Assembly (NCBI GenBank): GCA_963836695.1
Contig: CAWIKX010000040.1
Location: 248,001-312,000 of the forward strand
Length of the DNA stretch: 64,000 nucleotides
Source of the DNA: Roseiarcus sp963836695
GTDB lineage: Bacteria > Pseudomonadota > Alphaproteobacteria > Rhizobiales > Beijerinckiaceae
Direction of reading: 5' to 3'
Made by a program: the position numbers and the translations under genes. Of the stretch, positions 26,690 to 35,945 are shown one piece after another (within the stretch, counting starts at the first letter, position 1; every line of letters starts with the position of its first letter). The notes below the pieces were generated by a model. The model worked only from the letters and a program-made list of their open reading frames with translations, was not told where the DNA came from and did no database searches.

Positions 26690-28011
26690 TGGAGCCCGCC
26701 CGGACAGAGATCGTCACGATCGCGACCTCGGACTTGTGCGGCATCACCAGGGGCCGGTCTGTTGCGGCCGCGAAGCTCGAGCGAATCGCAACGCAGGGGG
26801 TGGGCTGGGTGCCGGCCAACTCATCGCTCACGCCGTTCGACGTTATCGCTGATCCCAATCCTTGGGGCTCTCGAGGCGATCTAAGGCTGATTCCCGATCT
26901 CGCCGCACGCTACCGAGTCGCTTCCTCACGCGCGCCGACGCCATTCCATCTCGCCATGGCTGATATCACTGACCTCGACGGCGCGCCCTGGGAGGGCTGT
27001 CCCCGCGCGATGCTCAAGCGAACGCTGGCGGACTTCGAGGCCGAGACAGGCCTGACCATCCTTTCGGCGTTCGAACAGGAATTCCAGATCGTCGGCGCAT
27101 CGTGGCGTCCGGCGCCCGCTTTTTCTCTGCAGGCGATACGGCGATGCGACCCGTTTGCGCCGGAGCTTATGGCGGCGCTCGATGAGGCGGGTGTCGAACC
27201 CGAAGTGTTCCTGCCTGAATACGGCCGCGACCAGTTCGAGGTCAGTTGCGGCCCGGCGTTAGGCGAGGCCTCCGCCGACCGCGCGGTGGCCATGCGCGAG
27301 ATTACGAGGGAGATCGCCCGGCTCAATGGATTGGCGGCGACCTTCGCGCCGAAGACCAGCGAAGACGGAGTTGGGAATGGCGTCCATCTTCACCTGTCAT
27401 TCCGCGACAAGAACGGCGCTCCGGCGCTGTTCGACGCCGGCCGCCCTGGAGGGCTTTCGTCGCTTGGCGGCGCCTTCTGCGCGGGCGTGCTGGCCCGTCT
27501 CCCAGCGATCACTGCTCTCACCGCGCCAAGCGTCGCCTCCTACTTGCGTCTTCAGCCTCACCATTGGAGCGCCGCCTGGACTTGGCTTGGAGAACGAGAC
27601 CGCGAGGCGACGCTACGAATCTGTCCCACTTCGTCGCTTGGCGGAGCGAGCCCAGCTCAGCAATTCAATGTCGAATATCGCGCTGCCGATGCGACTGCCT
27701 GTCCGCACCTCGTTCTTGCCGCGGTAACGCGCGCAGGGCTCGAAGGAGTGCGCGCCGGCCTTGAAGCGCCGCCGATCGTGGACACCGATCCCGTCGGAAT
27801 GAGCGACGACGAGCGCGGCCGTCTCGGCCTGCGTCGTTTGCCGCAGAGCTTGCAGGAAGCGTTGTCAATCATGGCGAGCGACAAGGTCGTCAGCGGCTGG
27901 TTTTCGGCTACCCTCCTTGAAACCTATCACGGCCTTAAGCGGCGGGAGATCGCGTTGCTTGACGGGCTCGAGACGCGGGCGATGCTCGATCGCTATATCG
28001 GCGTCTACTGA
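26686..28011 (+). CDS. Glutamine synthetase family protein (gamma-glutamyl amine ligase-like)
   Basis: 441 residues from ATG 26686, overlapping the previous stop as ATGA. The C-terminal catalytic domain has FEQEFQIVG (metal ligands), GRDQFEVSCGP, GNGVHLHLSFRD and LRICPTSSLGGASPAQQFNVEYR (Arg and Glu of the active site). Sequence and context fit the catabolic branch (gamma-glutamylpolyamine or gamma-glutamylanilide synthetases) better than nitrogen-assimilating GlnA, as the Tyr adenylylation loop is not evident. It may attach glutamate to an amine released upstream. Confidence 0.83.
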   Translation: MMEPARTEIVTIATSDLCGITRGRSVAAAKLERIATQGVGWVPANSSLTPFDVIADPNPWGSRGDLRLIPDLAARYRVASSRAPTPFHLAMADITDLDGAPWEGCPRAMLKRTLADFEAETGLTILSAFEQEFQIVGASWRPAPAFSLQAIRRCDPFAPELMAALDEAGVEPEVFLPEYGRDQFEVSCGPALGEASADRAVAMREITREIARLNGLAATFAPKTSEDGVGNGVHLHLSFRDKNGAPALFDAGRPGGLSSLGGAFCAGVLARLPAITALTAPSVASYLRLQPHHWSAAWTWLGERDREATLRICPTSSLGGASPAQQFNVEYRAADATACPHLVLAAVTRAGLEGVRAGLEAPPIVDTDPVGMSDDERGRLGLRRLPQSLQEALSIMASDKVVSGWFSATLLETYHGLKRREIALLDGLETRAMLDRYIGVY

Positions 28012-28776
28012 TGGAAGAAGCGCCCGAAAGCGTTGCGCCTTCGCCGATAACCCTTGTGAATGCCGATGGCGCCGCGCCCTTCGTGCTCGTGTGCGAGCAC
28101 GCCTCGAACTATATGCCTTCCCGGTATGGCGGCCTCGGGCTTCCCGAACAGGAGCTTACCCGCCACATCGCGTGGGATGTTGGCGCAGCCGAACTGACCC
28201 GGCAGCTGGCTTCACGGCTCGACGCGGTCGCGCTTCTGGCCGGCGCGTCGCGTTTGCTAGTCGACTGCAACCGGCCGCCCGATTCGTCGACCCTCATCCC
28301 CGAGATCAGCGAAATTCCGATCCCGGGCAACAAAAGTATCAACAAGGCTGAGAGACAGGAACGCATTCGCACCTGGTTCGAACCGTTTCACGCTGCCATC
28401 ACACACTTGCTGGACGAAAGAAAAGCGCGTCGGCAGCCCACGGCCGTTATCGGCGTTCACAGCTTCACACCCGTGCTTGCCGGGGTCCGCCGGCCAATGC
28501 ACGCCGGCGTCCTTTTTGGCGAGTCCTCAGGTTTCGGGAGGGCCGTACTGTCCGACCTCCGCCAGGAGAACCACCTGACTTTGGCGGAGAACGCGCCCTA
28601 CAAGATCGACAATGACGACTGGACCATTCCCCACCACGCCGACTCGCGGGGGCTCCCGGGTCTACTGCTCGAGATTAGGCACGATGGACTCGAGTTCGAG
28701 CGCCGATGTGAAACGGTGGGCAGATCGTGTCAGTCGAGCTCTGTTCGCGGGGTGGCGCGCGATCGCGGCAGGATAG
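28011..28776 (+). pseudogene. N-formylglutamate amidohydrolase family protein, frameshifted near the end
   Basis: FVLVCEHASNYMPSRYGGLG, HIAWDVGAAELT and LLVDCNRPPDS are the family's zinc and substrate-binding blocks; IGVHSFTPVL and HADSRGLPGLLLEIRHDGLE follow. After GLE the expected end (SSADVKRWADRVSRALFAGW, stop 28774-28776) is in the next frame. Deleting one T from GAGTTC at 28692-28697 restores a 254-residue protein of normal size. As written the frame runs on to 28859. It overlaps the previous gene by one base and closes the plus-strand operon. Confidence 0.85.
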
Positions 28777-28785
28777 TCAGGCGGG

Positions 28786-30001
28786 TTAACTTTTGGCGGC
28801 CGCTTGAGGCAGATAGCGCTCGGCCAACGCAACCCAATAGCGCACGCCATCCGCTATGACGTCGTCATTGAAATCGTAGTGTGGATTGTGCAGCTGACGC
28901 GGTTTGGCTTCGTCATGGCGGCCCGAGCCAAGAAAGACGTAGCAGCCGGGCGCCTTGCCGAGCATGAACGCAAAATCTTCCGCCCCCATGACTGGCTGCA
29001 TCTTGGCGTCGACGTGTTCGGAGCCGACGACTTCTCTCGCAACATCGGCGGCAAATAGCGTTTGCTGCTCTGAATTGTTTAGAACTGGATATCCGCGTTC
29101 GAATAGAAACTTGTGGCCGGCGCCGGCTGCTTCAGCGGCGTGGCGAACGATCGCTGCAAGTCCGGCCTCGAATGTATCGCGCACCGAATTGTTGAGCGCA
29201 TAGAGGGTTCCACGGACGACCGCATTCTCGGGTGTAACGTGAACGCTCTGCCGATCGCCAGGATTGCCGCTTTGAAATTGCGTGATCGAGAGCACCACCG
29301 GTTCGGCGGGATTGAGATAGCGCGCTTTGAACACATGCATCTCCTGCACGATTCTTAGAAGCGATCAGCAGAGGGTCGGGAACGCCAAACTGTGCGGCCG
29401 GGTGCGAAAGCCGGCTGGTGATCCAAAACTCAAACGTGTCGATCGAAGCCAACATGGGTCCGGAGCGCATCATGATGTTTCCGGCGGGAGCCTGGGGCAA
29501 GTTGTGCAGGCCGAAAACAGCCTCGACTGGGAACTTGTCGAACAGGCCATCCTTCACCATGGCGTTGCCGCCGCATCGCTCGTCGCCAGTCTCCTCCGCA
29601 GGTTGAAATATGAATTGCACGACGCCGTCGAACTGTCCGTTCCGGGCTAGATGACTCGCCGCGGCGAGTAGCATCGCTGTATGTCCGTCATGCCCGCAAG
29701 CGTGCATCTTGCCGTCCACCTTCGAGCGATAGTCGAATGTGTTTTCCTCATGGATGAACAAGGCGTCCATATCGGCGCGCAGGCCGATGGCGACTGGGCT
29801 CGCGCCGCGCTTGAGCGTGCCCACAACGCCGGTCTTGCCGAGGCCGCGATGGACCTCGAGTCCAAATTCGCCAAGCTTCGCGGCGACGAAATCGGCCGTC
29901 GCATGCTCCTCAAACGCGGTTTCAGGGTGGGAGTGGAGGTATCGGCGCCACTTCGTCGCCTCGTCCACAATGCTCCTGTCTATGATCAGTTGATGGCTCA
30001 T
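28786..30001 (-). pseudogene. M20 amidohydrolase (hippurate hydrolase-like), frameshifted
   Basis: The N-terminal part holds the metal site (GLRADMDALFI, MHACGHDGHTAMLLAAA, QPAEETGDERCGG). The C-terminal part (VVLSITQFQSGNPGDRQS, MGAEDFAFML, LHNPHYDFND) is in another frame. The join falls at 29350-29358: one T less after GATTC there gives DPLLIASRIVQEMHVF and a 404-residue enzyme. Such enzymes cleave N-acyl amino acids. The segment just before the join (HPAAQFGVPDPLL) fits the family poorly. It is convergent with the N-formylglutamate amidohydrolase gene. Confidence 0.85.
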
Positions 30002-30024
30002 GAGATGCCCCTATCAAGCGCCAG

Positions 30025-31134
30025 CTACGTCATCGCCCCACGCGCCGCGACTGGCCACAAGCACTCGACGCGCGCTCCCCTGAAGCCGACGTACCAGTCG
30101 TAACGGTCGACGGTCGGGTCGCAATGGCCCGGCTGGAGCCGGAGCTTCTCGCCAAGACGCGGCGGCTCCATTCCCCGAGCAACGACGAGCTTCCCATGCT
30201 CGTCGGACGCCCCTGCGTAGGCCACTCCTGGCCGGTTCCACACGACAGGAGGACCGCTGTCGAACGCCAGCGCCTTGAGTTCCGCGTCGACCACCGCAAG
30301 GTCGGCCCGGGGCGCGCTCATGACTGTCGTCAGCACGAAGAGCGATTGCGCGAAGGGCGGGGCTTCCTCGTTGCGCGCGTAGTCCGCATCCATGAAAACG
30401 TAGGAGCCCACCTGCAACTCGGTATAGACGCCGCTGGCTGCTTCGAGACCGAAGGTGCCGGTCCCCGCGCCGCCGACGATGGAACAGTCGAGACTCGCGT
30501 CCTTGAGCGCGGCCACCGTTTCGCCCGTGAGCGCGACCGCGCGCGCGATGCTTGCACGCCGTTCGTCGGGGGTGCGCTGATGCTGCGCCCGCCCCTGGTA
30601 GGCCTGCAGGCCACCGAAGCGCAGCCAACGACTTGCAGCGATCCGCTGCGCCAGAGCCGTGACAGCCGGACCGGGCGGGATGCCGCAGCGATCCATGCCG
30701 ACACCGATTTCGATGAGCGCCGTCAGGCGCAAGCCTGCATCCTCCGCAGCCGCTTCGAGAGCCGCGACGCCGGCCTCGGAGTCGACGCAGATGGCCGCCG
30801 TGCAGATGCGACTGAGCGCGGCAAAACGGGCAAGCTTGCGGGTGCCGGCGACCTCGTTGCTAACGAGAATGTCCCCTACGCCGCCCCAGGCCAGAATCTC
30901 CGCTTCCGACACCTTCTGCACGCATTGGCCGACGGCGCCGCGCGCCATCTGGAGGTGGGCGATGACCGGCGACTTATGGGTCTTCGCATGCGGGCGAAGC
31001 TTGACGCCGGCCTCGCGCGCGAGCGCCGCCATGTGGTCAAGATTACCCTCGAGAGCGTCGAGGTCGATGAGAAGGGCGGGCGTGTCGACTTCGTCGACCG
31101 GAGCGCCGGGCTCGGCGGGGGGCGGCTGGAGCAT
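30025..31134 (-). CDS. Fold-type III PLP enzyme (D-threonine aldolase/D-serine dehydratase-like)
   Basis: 369 residues from ATG 31134. VDTPALLIDLDALEGNLDHM opens an alanine-racemase-type barrel, and LRPHAKTHKSP contains the PLP lysine. IVGGAGTGTF binds the phosphate, and the C-terminal domain has DSGPPVVW and LQPGHCDPTVDRYDWYVG, whose His and Cys match the metal site of D-threonine aldolase and DSD1-type dehydratases. It probably acts on a beta-hydroxy D-amino acid. It is the last gene of the long minus-strand operon, 5 bp after the GMC gene. Confidence 0.82.
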   Translation of the reverse strand: MLQPPPAEPGAPVDEVDTPALLIDLDALEGNLDHMAALAREAGVKLRPHAKTHKSPVIAHLQMARGAVGQCVQKVSEAEILAWGGVGDILVSNEVAGTRKLARFAALSRICTAAICVDSEAGVAALEAAAEDAGLRLTALIEIGVGMDRCGIPPGPAVTALAQRIAASRWLRFGGLQAYQGRAQHQRTPDERRASIARAVALTGETVAALKDASLDCSIVGGAGTGTFGLEAASGVYTELQVGSYVFMDADYARNEEAPPFAQSLFVLTTVMSAPRADLAVVDAELKALAFDSGPPVVWNRPGVAYAGASDEHGKLVVARGMEPPRLGEKLRLQPGHCDPTVDRYDWYVGFRGARVECLWPVAARGAMT

Positions 31135-31139
31135 GACCC

Positions 31140-32765
31140 TCAGGCCGCCATGGGGCGGGTCGTTCCCGAGAGGTCCCGGAAATTGTCGCGGATGTAAGTC
31201 GCCGCGCGAAGGGCCAGCGCCGATATGGTCGGCGTCGGATTGACGACGCCCCCGGTCGCGAGCACGCTGCCGTCCACGATGAAAAGGTTGGGCACATCCC
31301 AGCTCTGGTTCCACTTGTTGACGACCGAGCGCTCCGGGTCCGCGCCCATCCGGCAGGTTCCGATCATGTGCCAGGCAGGGGTTCGGTAGACCCCATTCTC
31401 GTCGCGGTAGTCGGTCGCCTTGTAGTCGAAGGCGGCTGCCGCCTTGGCGATGTCCTCCATGCGGTCGAGCATGAAGTTCATCATTCGGCGATCGTTTTCG
31501 CCGGGCTCGTAGAACAGCTTCGTGGCGGGGAGACCGTACGAATCTCGCACATCCGGATCGATCGTGACCCGATTGTTGGGATTCGGCAGATCATCGCCGA
31601 TCGCGTGCACGCCGATGCTGTGCGTGAAATGACGCTCGAACCAGTCATGGTGGCCCCGGCCCCATGGCGCCTTTGCGTTGGAAACCCAGCCCGCCGCCGC
31701 CTCGCCAGCCGCCGACGTTCCAGTCAGGCAGTTGAACTGGAAGCCGTTGACAAAGCCGCGGCTCACATCCGTCTCGGCGAATTCACGGCCTATCAGCGAG
31801 GCGACATATCCCATGTGGCTCTCGATCGGCTCGTCTACCCAGAACTCCGAGCTCACCAACGTATGATGCAGAAGGTTCCGACCAACCTGATCGGAAGAAT
31901 TGGCGAGATTGTCGGAAGCGAGGAGGAGGCGTGGCGTCCCGACGCCATTGGCCGCGATGATGACAAGCTTCGCGCGCTGGAACTCAGCGCGACCCGTGTT
32001 GCGCTCGACGAAATGGACGCCCGTGGCCCGTCCGTCCGGCCCCGTCTCGACCTTGAGCGCCCGTGCATAGGTGCGCAGCCGCGTTCCCGCGACGAGAGCC
32101 TTGGGCCAAATCGAGAGCGAAAACTTGCTCATCGAGCCGCGCGGGCAGCCGTTGCAGATCCCGCAGCCGTTGCAGCCCGGGCGGCCGTCATAGTTCTCCG
32201 AGATGACGCCAGCCTCGGCGGGCCACCAATGCCAGCCGAGTTTGTCGAAGGCCTCGGCCAGTCGGCCCGCGGCGCGAGTAAAGGGCAACGGCCCCGTTGG
32301 GCAGGTCTCACGCGGCGGCATGGCGACGTCGCCGGCGAGCCCGCTTGTGCCGATCAGACGATCGGCCTTTTCGTAGAAGGGCGCGAGCTCCTCATAGGAA
32401 ATCGGCCAATTCGGCTGGAGACCATGCTCGTCGCCCTTGCGGAAGTCGGACGGGCGATAGCGCGGCCAAATCGCGCCGTAGACATTGGTCGAGCCGCCGA
32501 CCCCATTCCACATCAAGACCTGCGAAGAGTTTGTCTCGACCGGATAATCGTCGGGATGATGGCGCTTGTTGACGTCAGAGTTCCAGTTCGTGCGTCGCTG
32601 CCAGGTCCAATCCGAGCTGTAGTGGGGATGATCTCCCGGCTCGACCCATGCGCCTTGCTCGAGGCAGACCACGTCGAGGCCGCCCTGAGCGAGAATCGTC
32701 GCAGCAAGCGCCCCGGTCGCGCCCGCGCCGACAATCAGCACATCGCAGTCCTGGCTCTTGGTCAT
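31140..32765 (-). CDS. GMC oxidoreductase, large flavoprotein subunit
   Basis: 541 residues. CDVLIVGAGATGALAATILA binds FAD; HMIGTCRMGADPERSVVNKW and LFIVDGSVLATGGVVNPTPT form the GMC C-terminal active site (His in HMIGTCRMG). A cysteine group CNGCGICNGC near residue 200 could hold an Fe-S cluster, as reported for membrane-linked FAD dehydrogenases. Close to the gluconate 2-dehydrogenase flavoprotein. Its start overlaps the stop of the small-subunit gene by 4 bp. No cytochrome c subunit is encoded nearby, so the electron acceptor is open. Confidence 0.85.
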   Translation of the reverse strand: MTKSQDCDVLIVGAGATGALAATILAQGGLDVVCLEQGAWVEPGDHPHYSSDWTWQRRTNWNSDVNKRHHPDDYPVETNSSQVLMWNGVGGSTNVYGAIWPRYRPSDFRKGDEHGLQPNWPISYEELAPFYEKADRLIGTSGLAGDVAMPPRETCPTGPLPFTRAAGRLAEAFDKLGWHWWPAEAGVISENYDGRPGCNGCGICNGCPRGSMSKFSLSIWPKALVAGTRLRTYARALKVETGPDGRATGVHFVERNTGRAEFQRAKLVIIAANGVGTPRLLLASDNLANSSDQVGRNLLHHTLVSSEFWVDEPIESHMGYVASLIGREFAETDVSRGFVNGFQFNCLTGTSAAGEAAAGWVSNAKAPWGRGHHDWFERHFTHSIGVHAIGDDLPNPNNRVTIDPDVRDSYGLPATKLFYEPGENDRRMMNFMLDRMEDIAKAAAAFDYKATDYRDENGVYRTPAWHMIGTCRMGADPERSVVNKWNQSWDVPNLFIVDGSVLATGGVVNPTPTISALALRAATYIRDNFRDLSGTTRPMAA

Positions 32766-33325
32766 CGCTTCAGGCCCCAGGCTTGGGTTCGGTTGCTCTC
32801 GAGATCGAGGCCGCTGATGTCGACGCTGCGCACGTCGGCTGTCTTCGTGTAGCGCCCTCGCCCATGTCGCGGGGTGTCGCGGGCCAGATCGAAGCGCTGC
32901 ACAGGATAGCCTTTGATGTGCGGGCGCAGCTCGTAAGGGTGACCTGTGAGAACGATTGCCTCGGCCACGAATGGGTTCTCGTAATAGGCGATATAGGCGG
33001 CGTCTCGCACCCAGCCGAACAAGTCCGGCTCGGCCTTTTCAAAACGCTGCACGACCACGACGCGCGCCGCCTCGTCGAGCTTCTCGAGCGGGCCGCCGGC
33101 GGCCTCGATCGCCTTCACGAGTGTCGGCAGCGCATTCTTGCCGCGCTCTTCCATCAGCCGCAGCGCGAGCTGGCCTTGGACGCCGACCGAGCTCGCCGAG
33201 GGCCAAATCCCCTCGCCCGGGATGAGCACGTCGACAAAATCCGCGATGAGCGTGGCCGCGCCCGCGGGCCCAAGTCTTTCGTCGCCGACCTCGGGCGTGG
33301 TTTCGAGCCCGCTCACGTTGGTCAT
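32762..33325 (-). CDS. Gluconate 2-dehydrogenase subunit 3-like protein
   Basis: 187 residues. ATLIADFVDVLIPGEGIWPS and the later DLFGWVRDAAYIAYYENPFV belong to the small (gamma or hitch-hiker) subunit family that accompanies GMC dehydrogenases and often guides export through the Tat system. Here no clear twin-arginine signal is visible at the N terminus (MTNVSGLETT), so the complex may act in the cytoplasm, or the true start lies elsewhere. Translation is coupled with the large subunit. Confidence 0.75.
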   Translation of the reverse strand: MTNVSGLETTPEVGDERLGPAGAATLIADFVDVLIPGEGIWPSASSVGVQGQLALRLMEERGKNALPTLVKAIEAAGGPLEKLDEAARVVVVQRFEKAEPDLFGWVRDAAYIAYYENPFVAEAIVLTGHPYELRPHIKGYPVQRFDLARDTPRHGRGRYTKTADVRSVDISGLDLESNRTQAWGLKR

Positions 33326-33335
33326 CCGGCCTCCG

Positions 33336-34772
33336 TCAGATTGCGCGCGTAACGGTGATCATCTTGATCTCCGTCATCGCTTCCAGCGTCAGGCGGCCGC
33401 CGAGCCGGCCGACGCCGCTGCGCGTGCCCGAGCCGCCCCCGAAAGGCAGGTGGATCTCCCAGTAGGTGCTGGAGTCGTTGATATTGACGATGCCCGCTGG
33501 AATGGCCTCCGCGAAGCGCAAAGCCCGGTCCATGTCACGCGTAAAGACTCCGACCGAAAGGCCATATTCGCTGTCGAGCGCGAGCGACATCGCCTCGTCG
33601 TCGTCGCGAAAGGAAAGAATTGGCGTGACCGGCCCGAACGTCTCCTCGCGATTGATGCGCATCTCCCTCTTCACGCCGGTCAGCACGGTGGGTTCGAAAA
33701 ACAGCTCGCTGCCGAGGTCAGGGCGCGGCTTGCCGCCCGTCACCACATTCGCGCCGGCGGCGACGGCGTCGTCCACATGCTCGCGCACTTTGGCCGCGAC
33801 CTTCGGGTTGTTGAGCGGCCCCATTGTGACGCCCTGATGCAGCGGATCGCCGAGGACGTAGTCGCGCGCATGCCCCGCTATCCGCTCAGCGAGTTCGTCA
33901 GCGACGCTCTCATGCGCCAGCACGCGGCCCGTCGCGGCGCAGATCTGTCCCGCGTTGGAGAATGCGCCGTTGGCCGCGGCGGCCGCGGCGCGTTTGAGAT
34001 CGGCGTCTTCAAATACCAGCAGAGGGCCATTACCCCCTAGCTCGAGCAGCATTGGCTTGCCGGCCCCGCGCTCCGCGATGCGCCGGCCGGTCGCCGCACT
34101 GCCGGTGAAGCCGATCCCCGCCGTATCTGGATGCGAGACAATCTCGTCGCCAACGACCGGCCCTTCACCGATGACGAGATTGAGGACGCCGGCAGGCAGG
34201 CCGGCGGCCTCGATCGCTCGCATGAGCTCGACGGCCGCCATCGAGGTCGTCGGCGCCGGAACCCAGACGATTGTATTGCCGGTGGCGAGCCCAGGGCCCA
34301 GATATTCGACCGGAATGTTCACTGGATAGTTCCACGGCGTAATGACCGCGTAGACGCCCCGAGGCTGGCGGAGAGTCATAACGAGCTTTGTCGGGTCCTC
34401 GGCCGGCAAAGTCTCGCCCTTCATCTGGCGAACGAGTTCCGCCGCGAGCCGAAAACCATCGGCGGCCTTGGCGACCTCGCCGGTGGCCTGGGAGAGCGGC
34501 TTGCCCTGCTCCTGGCTCAGCGTGCGGGCAATCCGCGCGCGGCTTTGGTCGATCGAAGCCGCGATGGCGACGCACATCTCGGCGCGTTTCCACACCGACG
34601 TTTTCGCCCATGCGGCCCGCGCAGCCTTGGCGGCCGCGATTGCTTCGCGGGCAATCGCGCGGTCGCTCTTCGGCAGCCACGCGATCTGCTGCCCGGTGGC
34701 AGGGTTTATGGCCGGCGAGCGCTCCGGCGCATCGGTCCAGCGGCCGTCGATGAAATTCTGCAACGTGTCCAT
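33336..34772 (-). CDS. Aldehyde dehydrogenase (NAD(P)-dependent)
   Basis: 478 residues from ATG 34772 (MDTLQNFIDGRWTDAPE). VITPWNYPVNIPVEYLGPGL, GFTGSAATGRRIAE (cofactor loop), LELGGNGPLLVFEDAD (catalytic Glu) and NAGQICAATGRVL (catalytic Cys) are all intact. It probably oxidises the aldehyde produced by the neighbouring GMC dehydrogenase or the aldolase. Separated by 10 bp from the small-subunit gene. Confidence 0.9.
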   Translation of the reverse strand: MDTLQNFIDGRWTDAPERSPAINPATGQQIAWLPKSDRAIAREAIAAAKAARAAWAKTSVWKRAEMCVAIAASIDQSRARIARTLSQEQGKPLSQATGEVAKAADGFRLAAELVRQMKGETLPAEDPTKLVMTLRQPRGVYAVITPWNYPVNIPVEYLGPGLATGNTIVWVPAPTTSMAAVELMRAIEAAGLPAGVLNLVIGEGPVVGDEIVSHPDTAGIGFTGSAATGRRIAERGAGKPMLLELGGNGPLLVFEDADLKRAAAAAANGAFSNAGQICAATGRVLAHESVADELAERIAGHARDYVLGDPLHQGVTMGPLNNPKVAAKVREHVDDAVAAGANVVTGGKPRPDLGSELFFEPTVLTGVKREMRINREETFGPVTPILSFRDDDEAMSLALDSEYGLSVGVFTRDMDRALRFAEAIPAGIVNINDSSTYWEIHLPFGGGSGTRSGVGRLGGRLTLEAMTEIKMITVTRAI

Positions 34773-34792
34773 AGAACGCGAAGTCCTTCCTG

Positions 34793-35926
34793 TTAGGGAT
34801 GCCACCATCGGCCACCGATCACGACACCCTTGGCGAACAAGCGTTCACCCGTCGTGACGACCTCGCCGACAACGTCCTCCAAATGGAACTCGCCCTGATC
34901 GAGCGACAAAATGCTGGCTTCCCCAACGCTGCCGGGTTTCAACGTTCCGAGATCCGGACGATTGAGCGCCCGAGCGGCATTGACGGTGGACGCCGCGATC
35001 ACGTCGCGCAGCCGCATGCCAAGCGCAAGGAATTTCGACAGCGTCGTAACCTGATCGTAGACAGGTCCGTCAATGCACAATGCGTGGATGTCCGACGAGA
35101 TCGTGTCGGGCACGAAGCCCTCGGCAAGCATGGCGCGCGCGGTGTGCCAGCCGAACGAGCCTTTTCCGTGGCCCACGTCGAAGATGACGCCGCGCTGTCG
35201 CGCGGCCAGCACCGCCGTCTTGACCTTGCCTTTGCCGTCGATTGGCGCGTTTGGAAAAGGACGAAAGCAGTGGGTCAGCACGTCTCCAGGGCGCAGCCGC
35301 GCGACAACCTCCTCGTACGAGGGCGGCGGCTCGTCGATGTGCACCATAAGCGGAAGGCCGGTCTGGTCGGCGACCTGCTCGGCGACGTCCAGCGGAACGA
35401 TCCCCGCTGTCCCGCTCGCCACCCGCCCTATGCGGACCTTGATACCGACGATGAGGTCGCGGTTGGCTTCGACCACCTCGATGCAATCTCGCGCCGCCAG
35501 CAGTCGGATGTCGTGTCCCTCTCCCACCATGACGCGCTTCGAGAAGGCGTAGATCCCGGCGAAGGACACGTGCAGGTAAGGGAGGATACGCACCGCGCTT
35601 CGCTCGATGACGTGCTTGCGGAAGCCGGCGAAATTGCCGGGGCCCGCGCTGCCGGTGTCGACGCAGGTCGTAACAGCGCTGCGGCGCGCGAAGTCGTCAG
35701 CGTCAATGCCGAGCGACGTGCCTCCCCAGTAGACGTGAGTGTGCAAATCGATGAGGCCCGGCGTGACGATCAGGCCTGACACGTCGCGCACGTCGGCGCC
35801 TTCGGATTCGAGGCCCTGGCCGACCGCCGCGACCTTTCCGCCAGCGAAGGCGACGTCGGCGACGCGGTCGAGATTCTGTGAGGGGTCGACGACGCGACCG
35901 TTGCGGAGGATAAGATCGAAAGCCAT
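34793..35926 (-). CDS. Amidohydrolase/deacetylase-family metallohydrolase
   Basis: 377 residues from ATG 35926. FDLILRNGRVVDPSQNLDRV starts the small beta domain; LIVTPGLIDLHTHVYWGGTS carries the HxH metal ligands, and GIKVRIG a carbamylated-Lys-type position. HIDEPPPSYEEV, VLTHCFRPF and TISSDIHAL supply further His and Asp ligands. The family includes enzymes for N-acetyl or dihydropyrimidine-like compounds; several partners in other bacteria are PLP enzymes of amino-sugar breakdown. It probably cleaves an amide of the imported compound. Confidence 0.83.
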   Translation of the reverse strand: MAFDLILRNGRVVDPSQNLDRVADVAFAGGKVAAVGQGLESEGADVRDVSGLIVTPGLIDLHTHVYWGGTSLGIDADDFARRSAVTTCVDTGSAGPGNFAGFRKHVIERSAVRILPYLHVSFAGIYAFSKRVMVGEGHDIRLLAARDCIEVVEANRDLIVGIKVRIGRVASGTAGIVPLDVAEQVADQTGLPLMVHIDEPPPSYEEVVARLRPGDVLTHCFRPFPNAPIDGKGKVKTAVLAARQRGVIFDVGHGKGSFGWHTARAMLAEGFVPDTISSDIHALCIDGPVYDQVTTLSKFLALGMRLRDVIAASTVNAARALNRPDLGTLKPGSVGEASILSLDQGEFHLEDVVGEVVTTGERLFAKGVVIGGRWWHP

Positions 35927-35945
35927 GGGTCCCGTCTTCAAACTG

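Noticed and set aside
31368..32852. 494-codon open frame antisense to the GMC gene
   Set aside because: No motif; the opposite strand encodes an intact flavoprotein with all family blocks.
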